A stretch of DNA of 53,856 bases from Bacillus_I endophytica_A (GTDB taxonomy: Bacteria; Bacillota; Bacilli; Bacillales; Bacillaceae_H), in the NCBI RefSeq assembly GCF_026790145.1, contig NZ_JALAMS010000022.1, forward strand, positions 1 to 53,856, written 5' to 3'. The notes beneath the pieces are model-generated. The model saw only the letters and a list, made by a program, of their open reading frames with translations. It was not told where the DNA came from and did no database searches. A program made the position numbers and the translations under genes. This document shows, in pieces, positions 24,469-33,409 of the stretch (position 1 is its first letter; each line of letters starts with the position of its first letter).

Positions 24469-26058
24469 TCACCTTTCTTCTCTCTTCCGTCCTAACTTTG
24501 CAAGCTTGCTTCCAAGTGGGAGCATTGCGAGTTCCTTTAATGTAAACATCCCCATCTTCAAAATTGTACTCATATAAACTAGACCTCCAAGTACAACACT
24601 TGTTAGGGCAACTAGTGCATGTTGATTTCCTTCGTCTCTCACTATAACTGGCCATAAGAGTTGATAAACTATTAGAACAACCGCCATAACCAATAATGCT
24701 TTCAACACTGTATAAAGTGAGGAAAAAGAGAGCCTTGGAAGCACATGCACAACTCGCAAATACGTTACATTTCCAAATGTAATGAAAGCAAAGCACATCA
24801 CAGAAGCAAACGCAGCTCCTTTTGTCCCGAAGGAAGGAACTAAAAATTCGTTTAATTGCCACTTAACAATGATACCTATCAGTACTGAGAGAGCTGGTAT
24901 ATAGACTCTATTCATCCCTTGAATAATAGCTGAGCTTGTTGCAGCTAGAGTTGTGAATGCCACTGTAATACTTAATATAGCAAGAACATCAGAGCCTCTG
25001 TAATCTCCATAAAGCATAGCATTTGTTGGTTTAATAATAAGACATAAACCACCAGCTGCTCCAAAGCCAACAACCGTTCCTACACGTAGAGCTAAGCTTG
25101 CCTTATACTGAAGAAGTCTTCGATCCTTCTGTAGAAAAGCTGTTGAAATAACAGGAACAAGGGATAAAGAGAAAGCCGTGCCAACAACCGTGCCAAGCTG
25201 AATAAGAGGCAATCCTCTATCATACACTCCCTTTAATACTTTAGCCGTAATCTCATCAATTCCTCCTGAGGTTAGCTCGCCATATAGTGTAAATGAATCA
25301 ATAAGCTGCATAAACAAAAGACTCATTCCGCTTAAGCAAACCCAAAACCCTTGAGAAACTAATTTCCTTATAATACGAAAAGAGCCTAACAGACGCACGG
25401 ATCCTACTTTCTCTCTCCTTAATCGAAGTACAAAGGAAAGTAAAACAATTAGTGCTGCTCCGCTGCCGATTAATGAACCTAATATAGCAGCAGCCCCTAC
25501 ATCGTAAATACTTTGTCTTGTTTGGATGAAAAGATACACAAAAAGCAAGATACATCCTACTCGAACGAACTGCTCCGTCACTTGTGATAGAGCGGTTGGA
25601 AACATATTATTCTCACCTTGATAATATCCTCTAATCACAGCCATGAATGGAATAAACAAGTAGGAAAGAGATACAAGCTGAATAAGAGGGGTAAGTCCTT
25701 TGTCTTCCATTGCTCCTGCAATATAATCAGCTGTTGTATATTGAAAAAGCGCAAGAAATCCACTAAATAGGAGGAGAAATACAAAGGAAACTCTAACAAC
25801 TTCTCTTCGTTCTCTCTCTGAATTTTGTTCTGTTAACAATTTTGAAATGACAACAGGAAAACCAAATGTACTTAAGAACACAGAAATGCCGTAAAACGGA
25901 TAAATTTGTTGATAAATATAAAATCCAATATCACCTGATAAGTAGTGATATGGAATACGATATACAGCACTTAACACTTTAGTAATGAGCCCTGAAATCG
26001 TAAGGATAATCGCTCCATTCCAAACCATTGAAGAACGAATTTTGTTTTTTCTTTTCAT
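24469..26058 (-). CDS. yabM: Polysaccharide/lipid flippase family protein YabM (SpoVB/MurJ-like)
   Basis: A 529-aa integral membrane protein with about 14 TM segments and the MOP/MVF exporter pattern (N-terminal GAIILTISGLITKVLSAVYRIPYHYLSG). Related to SpoVB and Amj/MurJ-type lipid II flippases; the substrate cannot be deduced. GAAAAG lies just upstream of the ATG. It heads the yabM-mazG-rqcP-yabP-yabQ-divIC series, 80 bases after the spoVT terminator. Confidence 0.9.
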   Translation of the reverse strand: MKRKNKIRSSMVWNGAIILTISGLITKVLSAVYRIPYHYLSGDIGFYIYQQIYPFYGISVFLSTFGFPVVISKLLTEQNSERERREVVRVSFVFLLLFSGFLALFQYTTADYIAGAMEDKGLTPLIQLVSLSYLFIPFMAVIRGYYQGENNMFPTALSQVTEQFVRVGCILLFVYLFIQTRQSIYDVGAAAILGSLIGSGAALIVLLSFVLRLRREKVGSVRLLGSFRIIRKLVSQGFWVCLSGMSLLFMQLIDSFTLYGELTSGGIDEITAKVLKGVYDRGLPLIQLGTVVGTAFSLSLVPVISTAFLQKDRRLLQYKASLALRVGTVVGFGAAGGLCLIIKPTNAMLYGDYRGSDVLAILSITVAFTTLAATSSAIIQGMNRVYIPALSVLIGIIVKWQLNEFLVPSFGTKGAAFASVMCFAFITFGNVTYLRVVHVLPRLSFSSLYTVLKALLVMAVVLIVYQLLWPVIVRDEGNQHALVALTSVVLGGLVYMSTILKMGMFTLKELAMLPLGSKLAKLGRKREER

Positions 26059-26142
26059 ATCGTCTACCTTCTTTAGCCCATTTACAACACCTGTATTATA
26101 TCACGCTACTTTCTATTATGCTCTATATCCCTTCACCTAAAA

Positions 26143-26190
26143 AAAGAAGAGATACCTAAGCAGCAAAGTGCTTGTTGATATCTCTTCTTT
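26143..26190 (-). terminator. Terminator after spoVT
   Basis: A long stem AAAGAAGAGATA (26143-26154) with 26179-26190 and an inner AGCA/TGCT pair; seven Ts follow on the minus strand. A T-rich stretch on the plus side makes it partly symmetrical. Confidence 0.85.
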
Positions 26191-26251
26191 CTTTTATACG
26201 CTTAAGTATCTGTTTTATAAAGATAGATAAAAATAAGTAGACCTTTACTAA

Positions 26252-26788
26252 TTATTGTTCCATTTGACGAGAAAGGAATCCAGCAGCTGTCTGAACAGCC
26301 TTGTGCTCAATTTCTGAGACTGTTCCTTCTTTTGAGAAGATAACGACAGCTCCAATTGGGTCTCCATTGGCAATAATAGGTCCAATTGTATATGACGATA
26401 CTTTTTCTTCATGACCGTCTGCAAGCTCAATTGTCTTCTCTTCTGTAACAATAGTAGAACTACGATTTTCCATCGCTGTCTCAAGAAGCTGACCTACACT
26501 TTTGTTCAGATAATCCTTTTTAGATGCTCCTGCAATTGCAATGAAGTAATCTCGGTCACAAACTAAGATTGGGTTACCTAAACTGTCATATAATGCTTCA
26601 GCGTATTCTTTCGCAAAGTCACTTAATTCGCTGATTGGTGAGTATTTCTTTAAAATTACTTCACCATCGCGATCAACGAAAATCTCAAGTGGATCTCCTT
26701 CGCGAATCCTTAATGTTCTTCTAATTTCTTTTGGGATTACAACACGCCCCAAATCATCAATTCTGCGAACTATACCTGTTGCTTTCAT
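26252..26788 (-). CDS. spoVT: Stage V sporulation regulator SpoVT
   Basis: Forespore transcription factor tuning sigma-G genes. The 178-aa protein has an N-terminal AbrB-type swapped-hairpin DNA-binding domain (MKATGIVRRIDDLGRVVIP, 1-50) and a C-terminal GAF-like domain (about 56-178, CDRDYFIAIAGAS, IGAVVIFSKEG). Start ATG 26788 is chosen by the B. subtilis match and GAGG upstream; an in-frame ATG 7 codons earlier is not credible. It shares the N-terminal domain with abrB at 45.9 kb. Confidence 0.97.
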   Translation of the reverse strand: MKATGIVRRIDDLGRVVIPKEIRRTLRIREGDPLEIFVDRDGEVILKKYSPISELSDFAKEYAEALYDSLGNPILVCDRDYFIAIAGASKKDYLNKSVGQLLETAMENRSSTIVTEEKTIELADGHEEKVSSYTIGPIIANGDPIGAVVIFSKEGTVSEIEHKAVQTAAGFLSRQMEQ

Positions 26789-26857
26789 GAAACAAAGCCT
26801 CACTTTCATAAGATGATGAATAATTGGTCATGGTTGAATTTATCACCAATGTTGAAG

Positions 26858-26886
26858 TTAGTATCCTTCACATATTAACTTCTATA
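26858..26886 (-). promoter_or_regulatory. spoVT sigma-G-type promoter
   Basis: Minus strand: GTATA (26882-26886), 17 bp, GATACTA (26858-26864). Sigma-G consensus is GHATR, 17-18 bp, CATnHTA; the only mismatch is the first -10 base. SpoVT is sigma-G dependent in B. subtilis. Confidence 0.7.
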
Positions 26887-27088
26887 CGTAAATAGTTGGT
26901 TTTTTTATAAAAAGCGACGTTTTATACGATTTTATGCCACATTTAGTCATTACTACCCCATTATGGAGTGTTTTGAACAGAAAGACAATCGTTGTTAACA
27001 TAATATTGGCTACTTGTAATATTTTAATTTTAATGTCATATTTGTCATTAATGTATCATTCTAGAAAGAGTGCTTTGTTCATAAAAAG
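26887..27088. other. Gene-free spacer between mfd and spoVT
   Basis: AT-rich, no coding frame with a ribosome binding site, no strong hairpin and no obvious mfd terminator on the minus strand. I see nothing else in it. Confidence 0.5.
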
Positions 27089-30000
27089 TTAGACAGATTT
27101 CACCTTTTGTTCTTTTCGAACATCTTTTAGATTTTTTACGAATTTCAAAATCATTGGAAGCCATTCAGCTTCTTTTAGACGGTTTATATTCGCTACAACT
27201 TTGACACGGTTTCCTTCCATACCAAACCCCATCATTCGTCCAAACTCATTTCCTAACTGAAATAGCTTCTGTCCATCAATCTCAGCACTTGCCTTCTCAG
27301 TTAGGAGAATAGAGATTTCTGTCTTAGATTGCATAACAGATTCTACTCCATTCTCAGCTGCATACACTTTCATTTCAGCAACTTTAAATAAGTAGCCCAC
27401 TTCAGCAGGATAATCACCAAAGCGATCAATCATTTCTTCTTTCAAATCTTCAAGATCTTCAAGACTTTCAATACCGCGGAATCGTTTGTACATATCAATT
27501 TTCATTCTACCGTCTACAATATACTGATCTGGAATGTAGGCATCAAGATTAATATTAATCTCAACATCCACTTTCTCTTCTTCACCGCTGCCTTGTCTCT
27601 CTTCAATTGCTTCTTTAAGCATTTGGGAGTATAAATCAAAACCAACAGAGTCAATAAAGCCATGCTGCTGGGCTCCTAGTAAGTTCCCTGCTCCACGAAT
27701 GGATAAATCACGCATTGCAATCTTAAATCCAGAACCAAGCTCCGTAAACTCTTTAATTGCTTGCAGTCTTTGCTCAGCTACTTCACTTAGAGCTTTATCT
27801 TTACGGTATGTGAAATAAGCATATGCAACTCGATTTGAACGACCAACACGTCCACGTAGCTGATAAAGCTGTGAAAGGCCCATACGATCTGCATCATGTA
27901 CAATCAATGTATTAACATTTGGAATATCAACACCTGTTTCAATGATAGTTGTGCTCACTAAAACGTCATATTCTCCTTCTAAGAAACTTAACACAGCTGC
28001 TTCAAGCTCCGTTTCGTTCATCTTACCGTGTGCATACGCAACACGTGCATCAGGAACAAGGTTTGAGATTTCTTCTGCTTTACGCTCAATATCTTCTACA
28101 CGATTGTAAAGGAAGTACACTTGCCCATCTCTAGCAAGTTCGCGTTCAATTGCTTCCCTTACAAGTGGAGGGTTATATTCAAGCACATAAGTTTGCACAG
28201 GAAAACGGTTTTCAGGAGGTGTTTCAATAACAGATAAATCACGAACTCCAAGCATCGACATATGCAGTGTTCTTGGAATTGGCGTTGCTGTCAATGTTAG
28301 AACATCAATATTAGCTTTTAGCTGTTTTATTTTTTCCTTATGTGTAACGCCAAAGCGCTGTTCTTCATCAATAATAAGTAATCCTAAATCTTTATACTTA
28401 ATATCTTTAGAAAGCAAGCGATGTGTTCCAATTACAATATCTACAACCCCTGATTTTAGTCCTTTTGCTGTTTCTTGTTGCTGCTTTCTTGTTCTAAAAC
28501 GGCTTAAAAGACCAATATTTATTGGATATTCTTGAAATCTTTCACGGATTGTTTCATAGTGCTGCTGAGCTAGTATTGTAGTCGGCACAAGAAAAGCCAC
28601 TTGTTTTCCTTCATGAATGGCTTTGAATGCTGCTCTTATAGCAACTTCGGTCTTTCCGTATCCAACATCTCCACAAAGAAGACGATCCATAGGACGGATG
28701 CGTTCCATATCCTTTTTCACTTCCGCAATTGAGCGCAGTTGATCTTCTGTTTCTTGATATGGGAAAGATGCCTCAAATGCACGCTGCATATCACTATCAG
28801 GAGCAAATGGATATCCCTTGCTTGCTTCACGTTCTGCATAAAGTTTAATAAGATCATCTGCGATATCTTGAACAGATGCCTCTACTTTACGCTTCACTTT
28901 CTTCCAGTCGTTACCGCCCAATTTATAGAGCTTAGGCTCTTTGCCTTCAGAACCAACATATTTCTGTACTTGGTCAATCTGTTCAACAGGGACGTATAGT
29001 TTATCTGTGCCTTCATATCGGATGTTCAGATAATCTTTGTGAAGACCGTTGATTTCTAACGTTTCAATGCCTAGATATTTACCGATCCCGTGATTGACGT
29101 GAACAACATAATCACCAACATTAAGCTCTGAATAACTTTTAATTCGCTCTGCATTTGAAAGTTTTTGACGTCTCTTTGATTTTTTAACACGCTTCTTAAA
29201 TAACTCTTCTTCTGTAATCACAACTAGCTTCTGCATTGGGAGCTCAAATCCAGACTGTAAATCACCTTCTACAATTTGAATTGTGCCTGGAATAAGCTGA
29301 GAATCCTCTTTCAAAATAATAGAGTCAAGATCATAGTCGCGAAGAACAGACTCCAGTTTATCTACTCGTTCCAAAGTTGGACCAAGTACAACAATCGTAA
29401 AGTTATTTTTAACCCAACGCTCCACTTCTCCCTTGAACAAATTCATCTGCCCGTGAAACTGCTGCATTGCTTTAAAAGAGATATTTACAATGTTTTGCGG
29501 ACTTGTATTTGGAACATGCTTCAAAAATAACGACATATAGATAAATGGCGCTTTATGCTTTTGAAGAAGGGTTGCCATGTTGTGAGAAAGTGGGACGTCA
29601 TGTACAAATTCTCCAACCATAAGCTGATTTGTAACCCAATCAGCTTCATCTTTCTTTAACTGTTCTGATGCTTCATGTACTCTTGTAATTTCATCGAAGA
29701 ACACAGCACCATTTTCAGGTAGGTAATCTAGTAAACTAGCTGGTTCTTCATAAAGAAGATGAAAATATTTTGAGACATCATCAAAAATCTGCTTATTTTT
29801 AAGCTGTTCAATCTCATATTGAACTTTTTCAACAAGCTGCTCTTTTACAGTTTCATCCTTCACTTTCTTTAAAGTTTTCGAAAGAGCTGCTTCTAGTGAC
29901 TTTGCCCCTTGAATAAGCTGTTCTTCTGTAAGAAGTAGTTCTGTCGCAGGACCAATTGTAATGCTCTCTAGCTTATCTACTGAACGTTGCTCTTCAGCTG

Positions 30001-30631
30001 TGAAAGTTCGAATTGAATCTACCTCGGTATCAAACAATTCAATTCTGACTGGATTTTCTTCTGTAAGAGGGTAAATATCAATAATGCCTCCGCGTACGCT
30101 AAACTCTCCTGGTGTTGAAACCATTGAAGCTCGTTCATAACCAAGTCCGTTAATCTTTGCAATAGCATACTCTACATCAATGTCTACACCAACTTGAAAT
30201 GTAAGCTGATTTTTATTCCAAACGGACTTAGGTGGAAGAAGTTGCAATATCCCCTGCAATGGAGCAACAACAACTCCTTTTTCTTCTCTGTTCCAGAAGT
30301 TTAACACTTCTAAGCGCTGTGCTCTTAATTCAGGACTTGCCGTACCAAATTCTGAAGCAAGTACGTCGTTTACAGGATAGAGAAATACGTCTTGTTCAGG
30401 TAACAGATTTGTAAGATCATCATGTACCTTCTGTGCTTGATATAAGTTATGGGTTACAACTAAAAGAGGCCGTTTCCCTTCCTCTTTTTCATAGAGACTT
30501 GCCATCAATACTGCGCGTGCAGAACCCGAGATCCCCGTAACAAGCTGCTCTTTAATTCCTTCTTGGACTCCATTTAAAATTCCTTCGATTTCTTTATGAT
30601 GCTCGAAGTGTCTCTTTAATCCTTGCAACAT
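27089..30631 (-). CDS. mfd: Transcription-repair coupling factor Mfd
   Basis: Removes stalled RNA polymerase at DNA lesions and recruits UvrA. The 1180-aa protein has the UvrB-like N-terminal module, an RNA-polymerase-interacting CarD-like domain (about 480-560, GDYVVHVNHGIGKYLGIE), the RecG-like translocase with Walker A GDVGYGKTEVA, DEEQRFGV box and TATPIPRT, and the C-terminal TRCF domain. Start ATG 30631 follows AAAGAGGAGGAGACG; the open frame extends 43 codons upstream but without family sequence. Located between fin and spoVT as in B. subtilis. Confidence 0.97.
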   Translation of the reverse strand: MLQGLKRHFEHHKEIEGILNGVQEGIKEQLVTGISGSARAVLMASLYEKEEGKRPLLVVTHNLYQAQKVHDDLTNLLPEQDVFLYPVNDVLASEFGTASPELRAQRLEVLNFWNREEKGVVVAPLQGILQLLPPKSVWNKNQLTFQVGVDIDVEYAIAKINGLGYERASMVSTPGEFSVRGGIIDIYPLTEENPVRIELFDTEVDSIRTFTAEEQRSVDKLESITIGPATELLLTEEQLIQGAKSLEAALSKTLKKVKDETVKEQLVEKVQYEIEQLKNKQIFDDVSKYFHLLYEEPASLLDYLPENGAVFFDEITRVHEASEQLKKDEADWVTNQLMVGEFVHDVPLSHNMATLLQKHKAPFIYMSLFLKHVPNTSPQNIVNISFKAMQQFHGQMNLFKGEVERWVKNNFTIVVLGPTLERVDKLESVLRDYDLDSIILKEDSQLIPGTIQIVEGDLQSGFELPMQKLVVITEEELFKKRVKKSKRRQKLSNAERIKSYSELNVGDYVVHVNHGIGKYLGIETLEINGLHKDYLNIRYEGTDKLYVPVEQIDQVQKYVGSEGKEPKLYKLGGNDWKKVKRKVEASVQDIADDLIKLYAEREASKGYPFAPDSDMQRAFEASFPYQETEDQLRSIAEVKKDMERIRPMDRLLCGDVGYGKTEVAIRAAFKAIHEGKQVAFLVPTTILAQQHYETIRERFQEYPINIGLLSRFRTRKQQQETAKGLKSGVVDIVIGTHRLLSKDIKYKDLGLLIIDEEQRFGVTHKEKIKQLKANIDVLTLTATPIPRTLHMSMLGVRDLSVIETPPENRFPVQTYVLEYNPPLVREAIERELARDGQVYFLYNRVEDIERKAEEISNLVPDARVAYAHGKMNETELEAAVLSFLEGEYDVLVSTTIIETGVDIPNVNTLIVHDADRMGLSQLYQLRGRVGRSNRVAYAYFTYRKDKALSEVAEQRLQAIKEFTELGSGFKIAMRDLSIRGAGNLLGAQQHGFIDSVGFDLYSQMLKEAIEERQGSGEEEKVDVEININLDAYIPDQYIVDGRMKIDMYKRFRGIESLEDLEDLKEEMIDRFGDYPAEVGYLFKVAEMKVYAAENGVESVMQSKTEISILLTEKASAEIDGQKLFQLGNEFGRMMGFGMEGNRVKVVANINRLKEAEWLPMILKFVKNLKDVRKEQKVKSV

Positions 30632-30699
30632 CGTCTCCTCCTCTTTAAAACAACGTAACTCAAATAGAAAATGCTTTGGTATATTACAACCAAAGCGTA

Positions 30700-30930
30700 T
30701 TACTGTATAAATGTTGAATACTGATGAAAATCTGGATTTCGTTCTAAAGCTTCTTGGCAATCTTCACAAATTACATTCACTGACATACTTCCGTCTTCTG
30801 CATATTGAATGAACGAAGTTCGTTCCTCATTTGTTAAATGATTAAATCCTAATTTCTCTGTATCAACGACTTTTTCCTCTAACGTACCTACTTTATGTCC
30901 GCAGTGTCTGCATACATAGTGAATAGACAT
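30700..30930 (-). CDS. fin: Anti-sigma-F factor Fin (YabK)
   Basis: A 76-aa protein that in B. subtilis shuts off sigma-F in the forespore during the change to sigma-G. Two CxxC zinc-ribbon pairs (CRHC, C7/C10; CEDC about 55-58) and the family segment LGFNHLTNEERTSFI. ATG 30930 follows AGGAGG; 13 upstream in-frame codons are rejected because the candidate promoter sits there. A forespore-type promoter directly precedes it. Confidence 0.95.
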   Translation of the reverse strand: MSIHYVCRHCGHKVGTLEEKVVDTEKLGFNHLTNEERTSFIQYAEDGSMSVNVICEDCQEALERNPDFHQYSTFIQ

Positions 30931-30957
30931 AAAAGGTCCTCCTAAGTATTTTACCCT

Positions 30958-30987
30958 TAGTATGGACATGTTCTCTATATCTTATTC
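30958..30987 (-). promoter_or_regulatory. fin forespore (sigma-F/sigma-G) promoter
   Basis: Minus strand: GAATA (30983-30987), 18 bp, CATACTA (30958-30964), a full match to the sigma-G pattern; GTCCATACT over the same -10 also fits sigma-F (GGnnAnnnT) with one mismatch. It overlaps the last codons of the pth region and gives a leader of about 20 bases. Confidence 0.8.
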
Positions 30988-30989
30988 TA

Positions 30990-31550
30990 TTAGCTATTGT
31001 ACGTATTCATAACATTTAAAAACGGTTCATTTAGCCATTTCTCACAAGCTAGGATAGAACGTTCCATAGCTTCCTTCATGCTTATCATCTCATCATCTGT
31101 AAATCGGCCAAGAACGTAATCAACAACCTTCATATTTGTTTGAGGGCGACCAATTCCAACACGAACTCGTTTGAATTGATCAGTGTGTACGTGCTGAATA
31201 ATGGACTTAATTCCATTATGACCTCCTGGGCTACCCTTCTGCCTTAAACGAATTTTACCCGCTGGTAAATCTAAATCATCATAGATAACAACAATATCTT
31301 CAATCTCCACATCGTAGTAATCCATAAGCGGACGAAGAGATTCGCCAGATAAATTCATATATGTAAGAGGCTTTAACAAGCATACTTTTTCGCCTTGAAC
31401 ATGCCCCATCCCAAACATTCCATTAAACTTTGTTTGATTCAAAGGAATATTGAAACGATCAGAGAGTTCATCAACAATCATAAATCCAATATTGTGGCGT
31501 GTACGCTCATATTGTTTCCCAGGGTTCCCTAAACCTACAATCACTTTCAA
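30990..31550 (-). CDS. pth: Peptidyl-tRNA hydrolase (SpoVC)
   Basis: Recycles peptidyl-tRNA released from ribosomes. The 186-aa protein has VGLGNPGKQYERTRHNIGF with the catalytic His (residue 20) and YDDLDLPAGKIRLRQKGSPGGHNG. TTG start with AAGGGG 9 bases upstream. In B. subtilis the gene is also called spoVC because a mutation blocks sporulation. It lies between ctc (also a translation gene) and fin. Confidence 0.96.
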   Translation of the reverse strand: MKVIVGLGNPGKQYERTRHNIGFMIVDELSDRFNIPLNQTKFNGMFGMGHVQGEKVCLLKPLTYMNLSGESLRPLMDYYDVEIEDIVVIYDDLDLPAGKIRLRQKGSPGGHNGIKSIIQHVHTDQFKRVRVGIGRPQTNMKVVDYVLGRFTDDEMISMKEAMERSILACEKWLNEPFLNVMNTYNS

Positions 31551-31624
31551 CTTTTGGTACCCCTTTCACCTATTATTAAGTTTATTGTGCTTCTTTTATT
31601 TTAGCACAAATTGGCTCTTTCCAC

Positions 31625-31665
31625 ACAAGTAACTAACCATTTCTCTTTTAGCTACAGTTACTTGT
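31625..31665. other. Second hairpin in the ctc-pth spacer
   Basis: ACAAGTAACT (31625-31634) pairs exactly with AGTTACTTGT (31656-31665) across a 21-base loop, without a T run. It stacks next to the ctc terminator, so read-through RNA would have two hairpins in a row before pth. Confidence 0.55.
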
Positions 31666-31672
31666 TCATAGC

Positions 31673-31705
31673 AAAAGACGTAACCATTAAAAGGTTACGT
31701 CTTTT
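31673..31705 (-). terminator. Terminator after ctc
   Basis: A 13-bp stem AAAAGACGTAACC (31673-31685) with 31693-31705. Four Ts end the stem on the minus strand and then GC follows, so termination may be partial. Confidence 0.75.
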
Positions 31706-31709
31706 ACTT

Positions 31710-32333
31710 TTATTCTTGACCTTTTGCTTCTTCAGTTTGTTCTGACTCTTCTGCTGCTGTTTCACCTTCAACTTCCTCTACTTGTCGAGGAGGAAGTACA
31801 GAAGCAATTGTTTCTTCTAAGTCTTCATTTGTAATTTCATACTTGCCTTCTTTTGGAATGTCCGAAATTGTGATAGAGTCGTTGATGCTTAAATGAGATA
31901 CATCAACTTCAATCACAGACGGAACATCATTTGGAAGAGCCCGAACTGAAATTTCGTTTAATGCTTGTGATAACACTCCGCCATCTTTAACTCCTGCTGG
32001 CTCTCCCACAAGAGAGATTGTCACTTCTGCATCTACTTCTTCTTTCATGTTTACAACATAAAAGTCAGCATGTACAACTTGATCTTTTAATGGATCAACC
32101 TGAACATCATGTAGCATTACAGGAAACTTATCTTTCTCGACAACAAGTGTTAGCACACCGTTTCGACCTACTTCACGCATTGTTTTAATGAAGTCTACAG
32201 AATCAAGAAAAATAGACTTTGAATTTTGATTATATCCATATACAACAGCAGGAACACTGCCATTTTCACGTAATTTTCTAGTTGCTGAACGTTTTAAATC
32301 TTCACGTACTTGTGCTTGTAATTGATTACTCAA
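31710..32333 (-). CDS. ctc: 50S ribosomal protein L25 / general stress protein Ctc
   Basis: The 207-aa protein is the long (CTC) form of L25 that binds 5S rRNA: N-terminal L25 domain (about 1-92), C-terminal beta domain (about 97-185), then an acidic Glu-rich tail. TTG start with GGTGA upstream. It sits after prs but has its own sigma-B-type promoter, so it is both operon-transcribed and stress-induced, as in B. subtilis. Confidence 0.95.
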   Translation of the reverse strand: MSNQLQAQVREDLKRSATRKLRENGSVPAVVYGYNQNSKSIFLDSVDFIKTMREVGRNGVLTLVVEKDKFPVMLHDVQVDPLKDQVVHADFYVVNMKEEVDAEVTISLVGEPAGVKDGGVLSQALNEISVRALPNDVPSVIEVDVSHLSINDSITISDIPKEGKYEITNEDLEETIASVLPPRQVEEVEGETAAEESEQTEEAKGQE

Positions 32334-32386
32334 TCTACTTCACCTTCCATGTTTTAGTTTCTCTTTATTTGTGTACAGTATTAGAA

Positions 32387-32412
32387 ATACCCTTTTTTAA
32401 AGATTGCTAAAC
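32387..32412 (-). promoter_or_regulatory. ctc sigma-B promoter
   Basis: Minus strand: GTTTAG (32407-32412), 14 bp, GGGTAT (32387-32392), matching sigma-B consensus GTTTAA-N12-15-GGGTAT with one difference. The ctc gene is the classical sigma-B target of B. subtilis. Confidence 0.88.
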
Positions 32413-32437
32413 ATGAAAGGTAAAATACAATTACAGA

Positions 32438-33391
32438 TCAATCAAAAAGTGTACTAACAGATTGATCTTCATAAACGCGAATAATTGCTTCTCCAATTAG
32501 AGGTGCAACAGATAGCTGTGTTACTTTATCAATTTTCTTTTCGTCTGTAAGTGCAATAGAGTTTGTAACAACAAGCTCTTTGATTTTAGAGTTTTGGATA
32601 CGATCAATCGCAGGGCCTGAAAGCACTGGGTGTGTACAACAAGCATAAACTTGTGTTGCTCCTGCTTCTACAAGTGCATTTGCAGCAAGTGTGATTGTAC
32701 CTGCTGTATCAATCATATCATCAATTAAGATTGCTGTTTTTCCTTCAACTTGTCCAACGATGTTCATAACTTCTGCTACGTTTGGACGTGGGCGACGCTT
32801 ATCAATAATCGCAATCGGAGCTTTTAAGCGATCTGCAAGCTTTCTTGCTCTTGTTACACCGCCGTGGTCTGGAGAAACGATTACAATATCATCTAACTCT
32901 TTTCCTTTAAAGTACTCTCCTAGGATAGGTACTGCCATAAGGTGATCAATTAAGATGTCAAAGAAACCTTGAATTTGAGGAGCATGTAAATCAAGTGCAA
33001 TCACACGATGCGCTCCTGCTGTTTCAAGAAGGTTTGCTACAAGCTTAGCTGTGATTGGCTCACGAGCACGAGCTTTACGATCTTGACGAGCATAACCATA
33101 GTAAGGGATAACAATTGTGATTGTTTTAGCTGCTGCACGCTTAAGTGCATCAATCATAATAAGAAGTTCCATTAGTCGTTCGTTAACAGGTGCACTCGTA
33201 GACTGAACAATAAAAACATCACAGCCGCGAATACTTTCTTCAATGTTAACTTGAACTTCTCCATCACTAAAACGAGTAACCGAACATTTCCCTAGCCCAA
33301 CTCCAATTACTTTAGCAATTTCTTCTGCTAAAGCAGGATTTGAATTTAAGGAAAAAACTTTAATTTTTTCAGAAGTATAATCTCTTGACAT
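32438..33391 (-). CDS. prs: Ribose-phosphate pyrophosphokinase (PRPP synthase)
   Basis: Makes PRPP from ribose-5-phosphate and ATP for purine, pyrimidine, His, Trp and NAD synthesis. The 317-aa class I enzyme has the flexible loop and PRPP motif ILIDDMIDTAGTI, the ATP-loop region RQDRKARAREPITAKL and DLHAPQIQGFF. 18 bases after glmU and co-transcribed with it. PRPP is the inducer of PurR encoded nearby, so the region links nucleotide supply to its regulator. Confidence 0.98.
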   Translation of the reverse strand: MSRDYTSEKIKVFSLNSNPALAEEIAKVIGVGLGKCSVTRFSDGEVQVNIEESIRGCDVFIVQSTSAPVNERLMELLIMIDALKRAAAKTITIVIPYYGYARQDRKARAREPITAKLVANLLETAGAHRVIALDLHAPQIQGFFDILIDHLMAVPILGEYFKGKELDDIVIVSPDHGGVTRARKLADRLKAPIAIIDKRRPRPNVAEVMNIVGQVEGKTAILIDDMIDTAGTITLAANALVEAGATQVYACCTHPVLSGPAIDRIQNSKIKELVVTNSIALTDEKKIDKVTQLSVAPLIGEAIIRVYEDQSVSTLFD

Positions 33392-33409
33392 AATAATGAG
33401 TACCCTCCG

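Noticed and set aside
24434..24862. 142-codon minus-strand frame overlapping yabM and mazG
   Set aside because: Cys/Ser-rich shadow in another frame of two conserved genes.
26248..26484. 78-codon minus-strand frame inside spoVT
   Set aside because: Frame-shifted shadow of SpoVT coding sequence.
30632..30760. 43-codon N-terminal extension of Mfd
   Set aside because: No family similarity, overlaps the fin 3' end, and ATG 30631 has a strong GAGGAGGAG.
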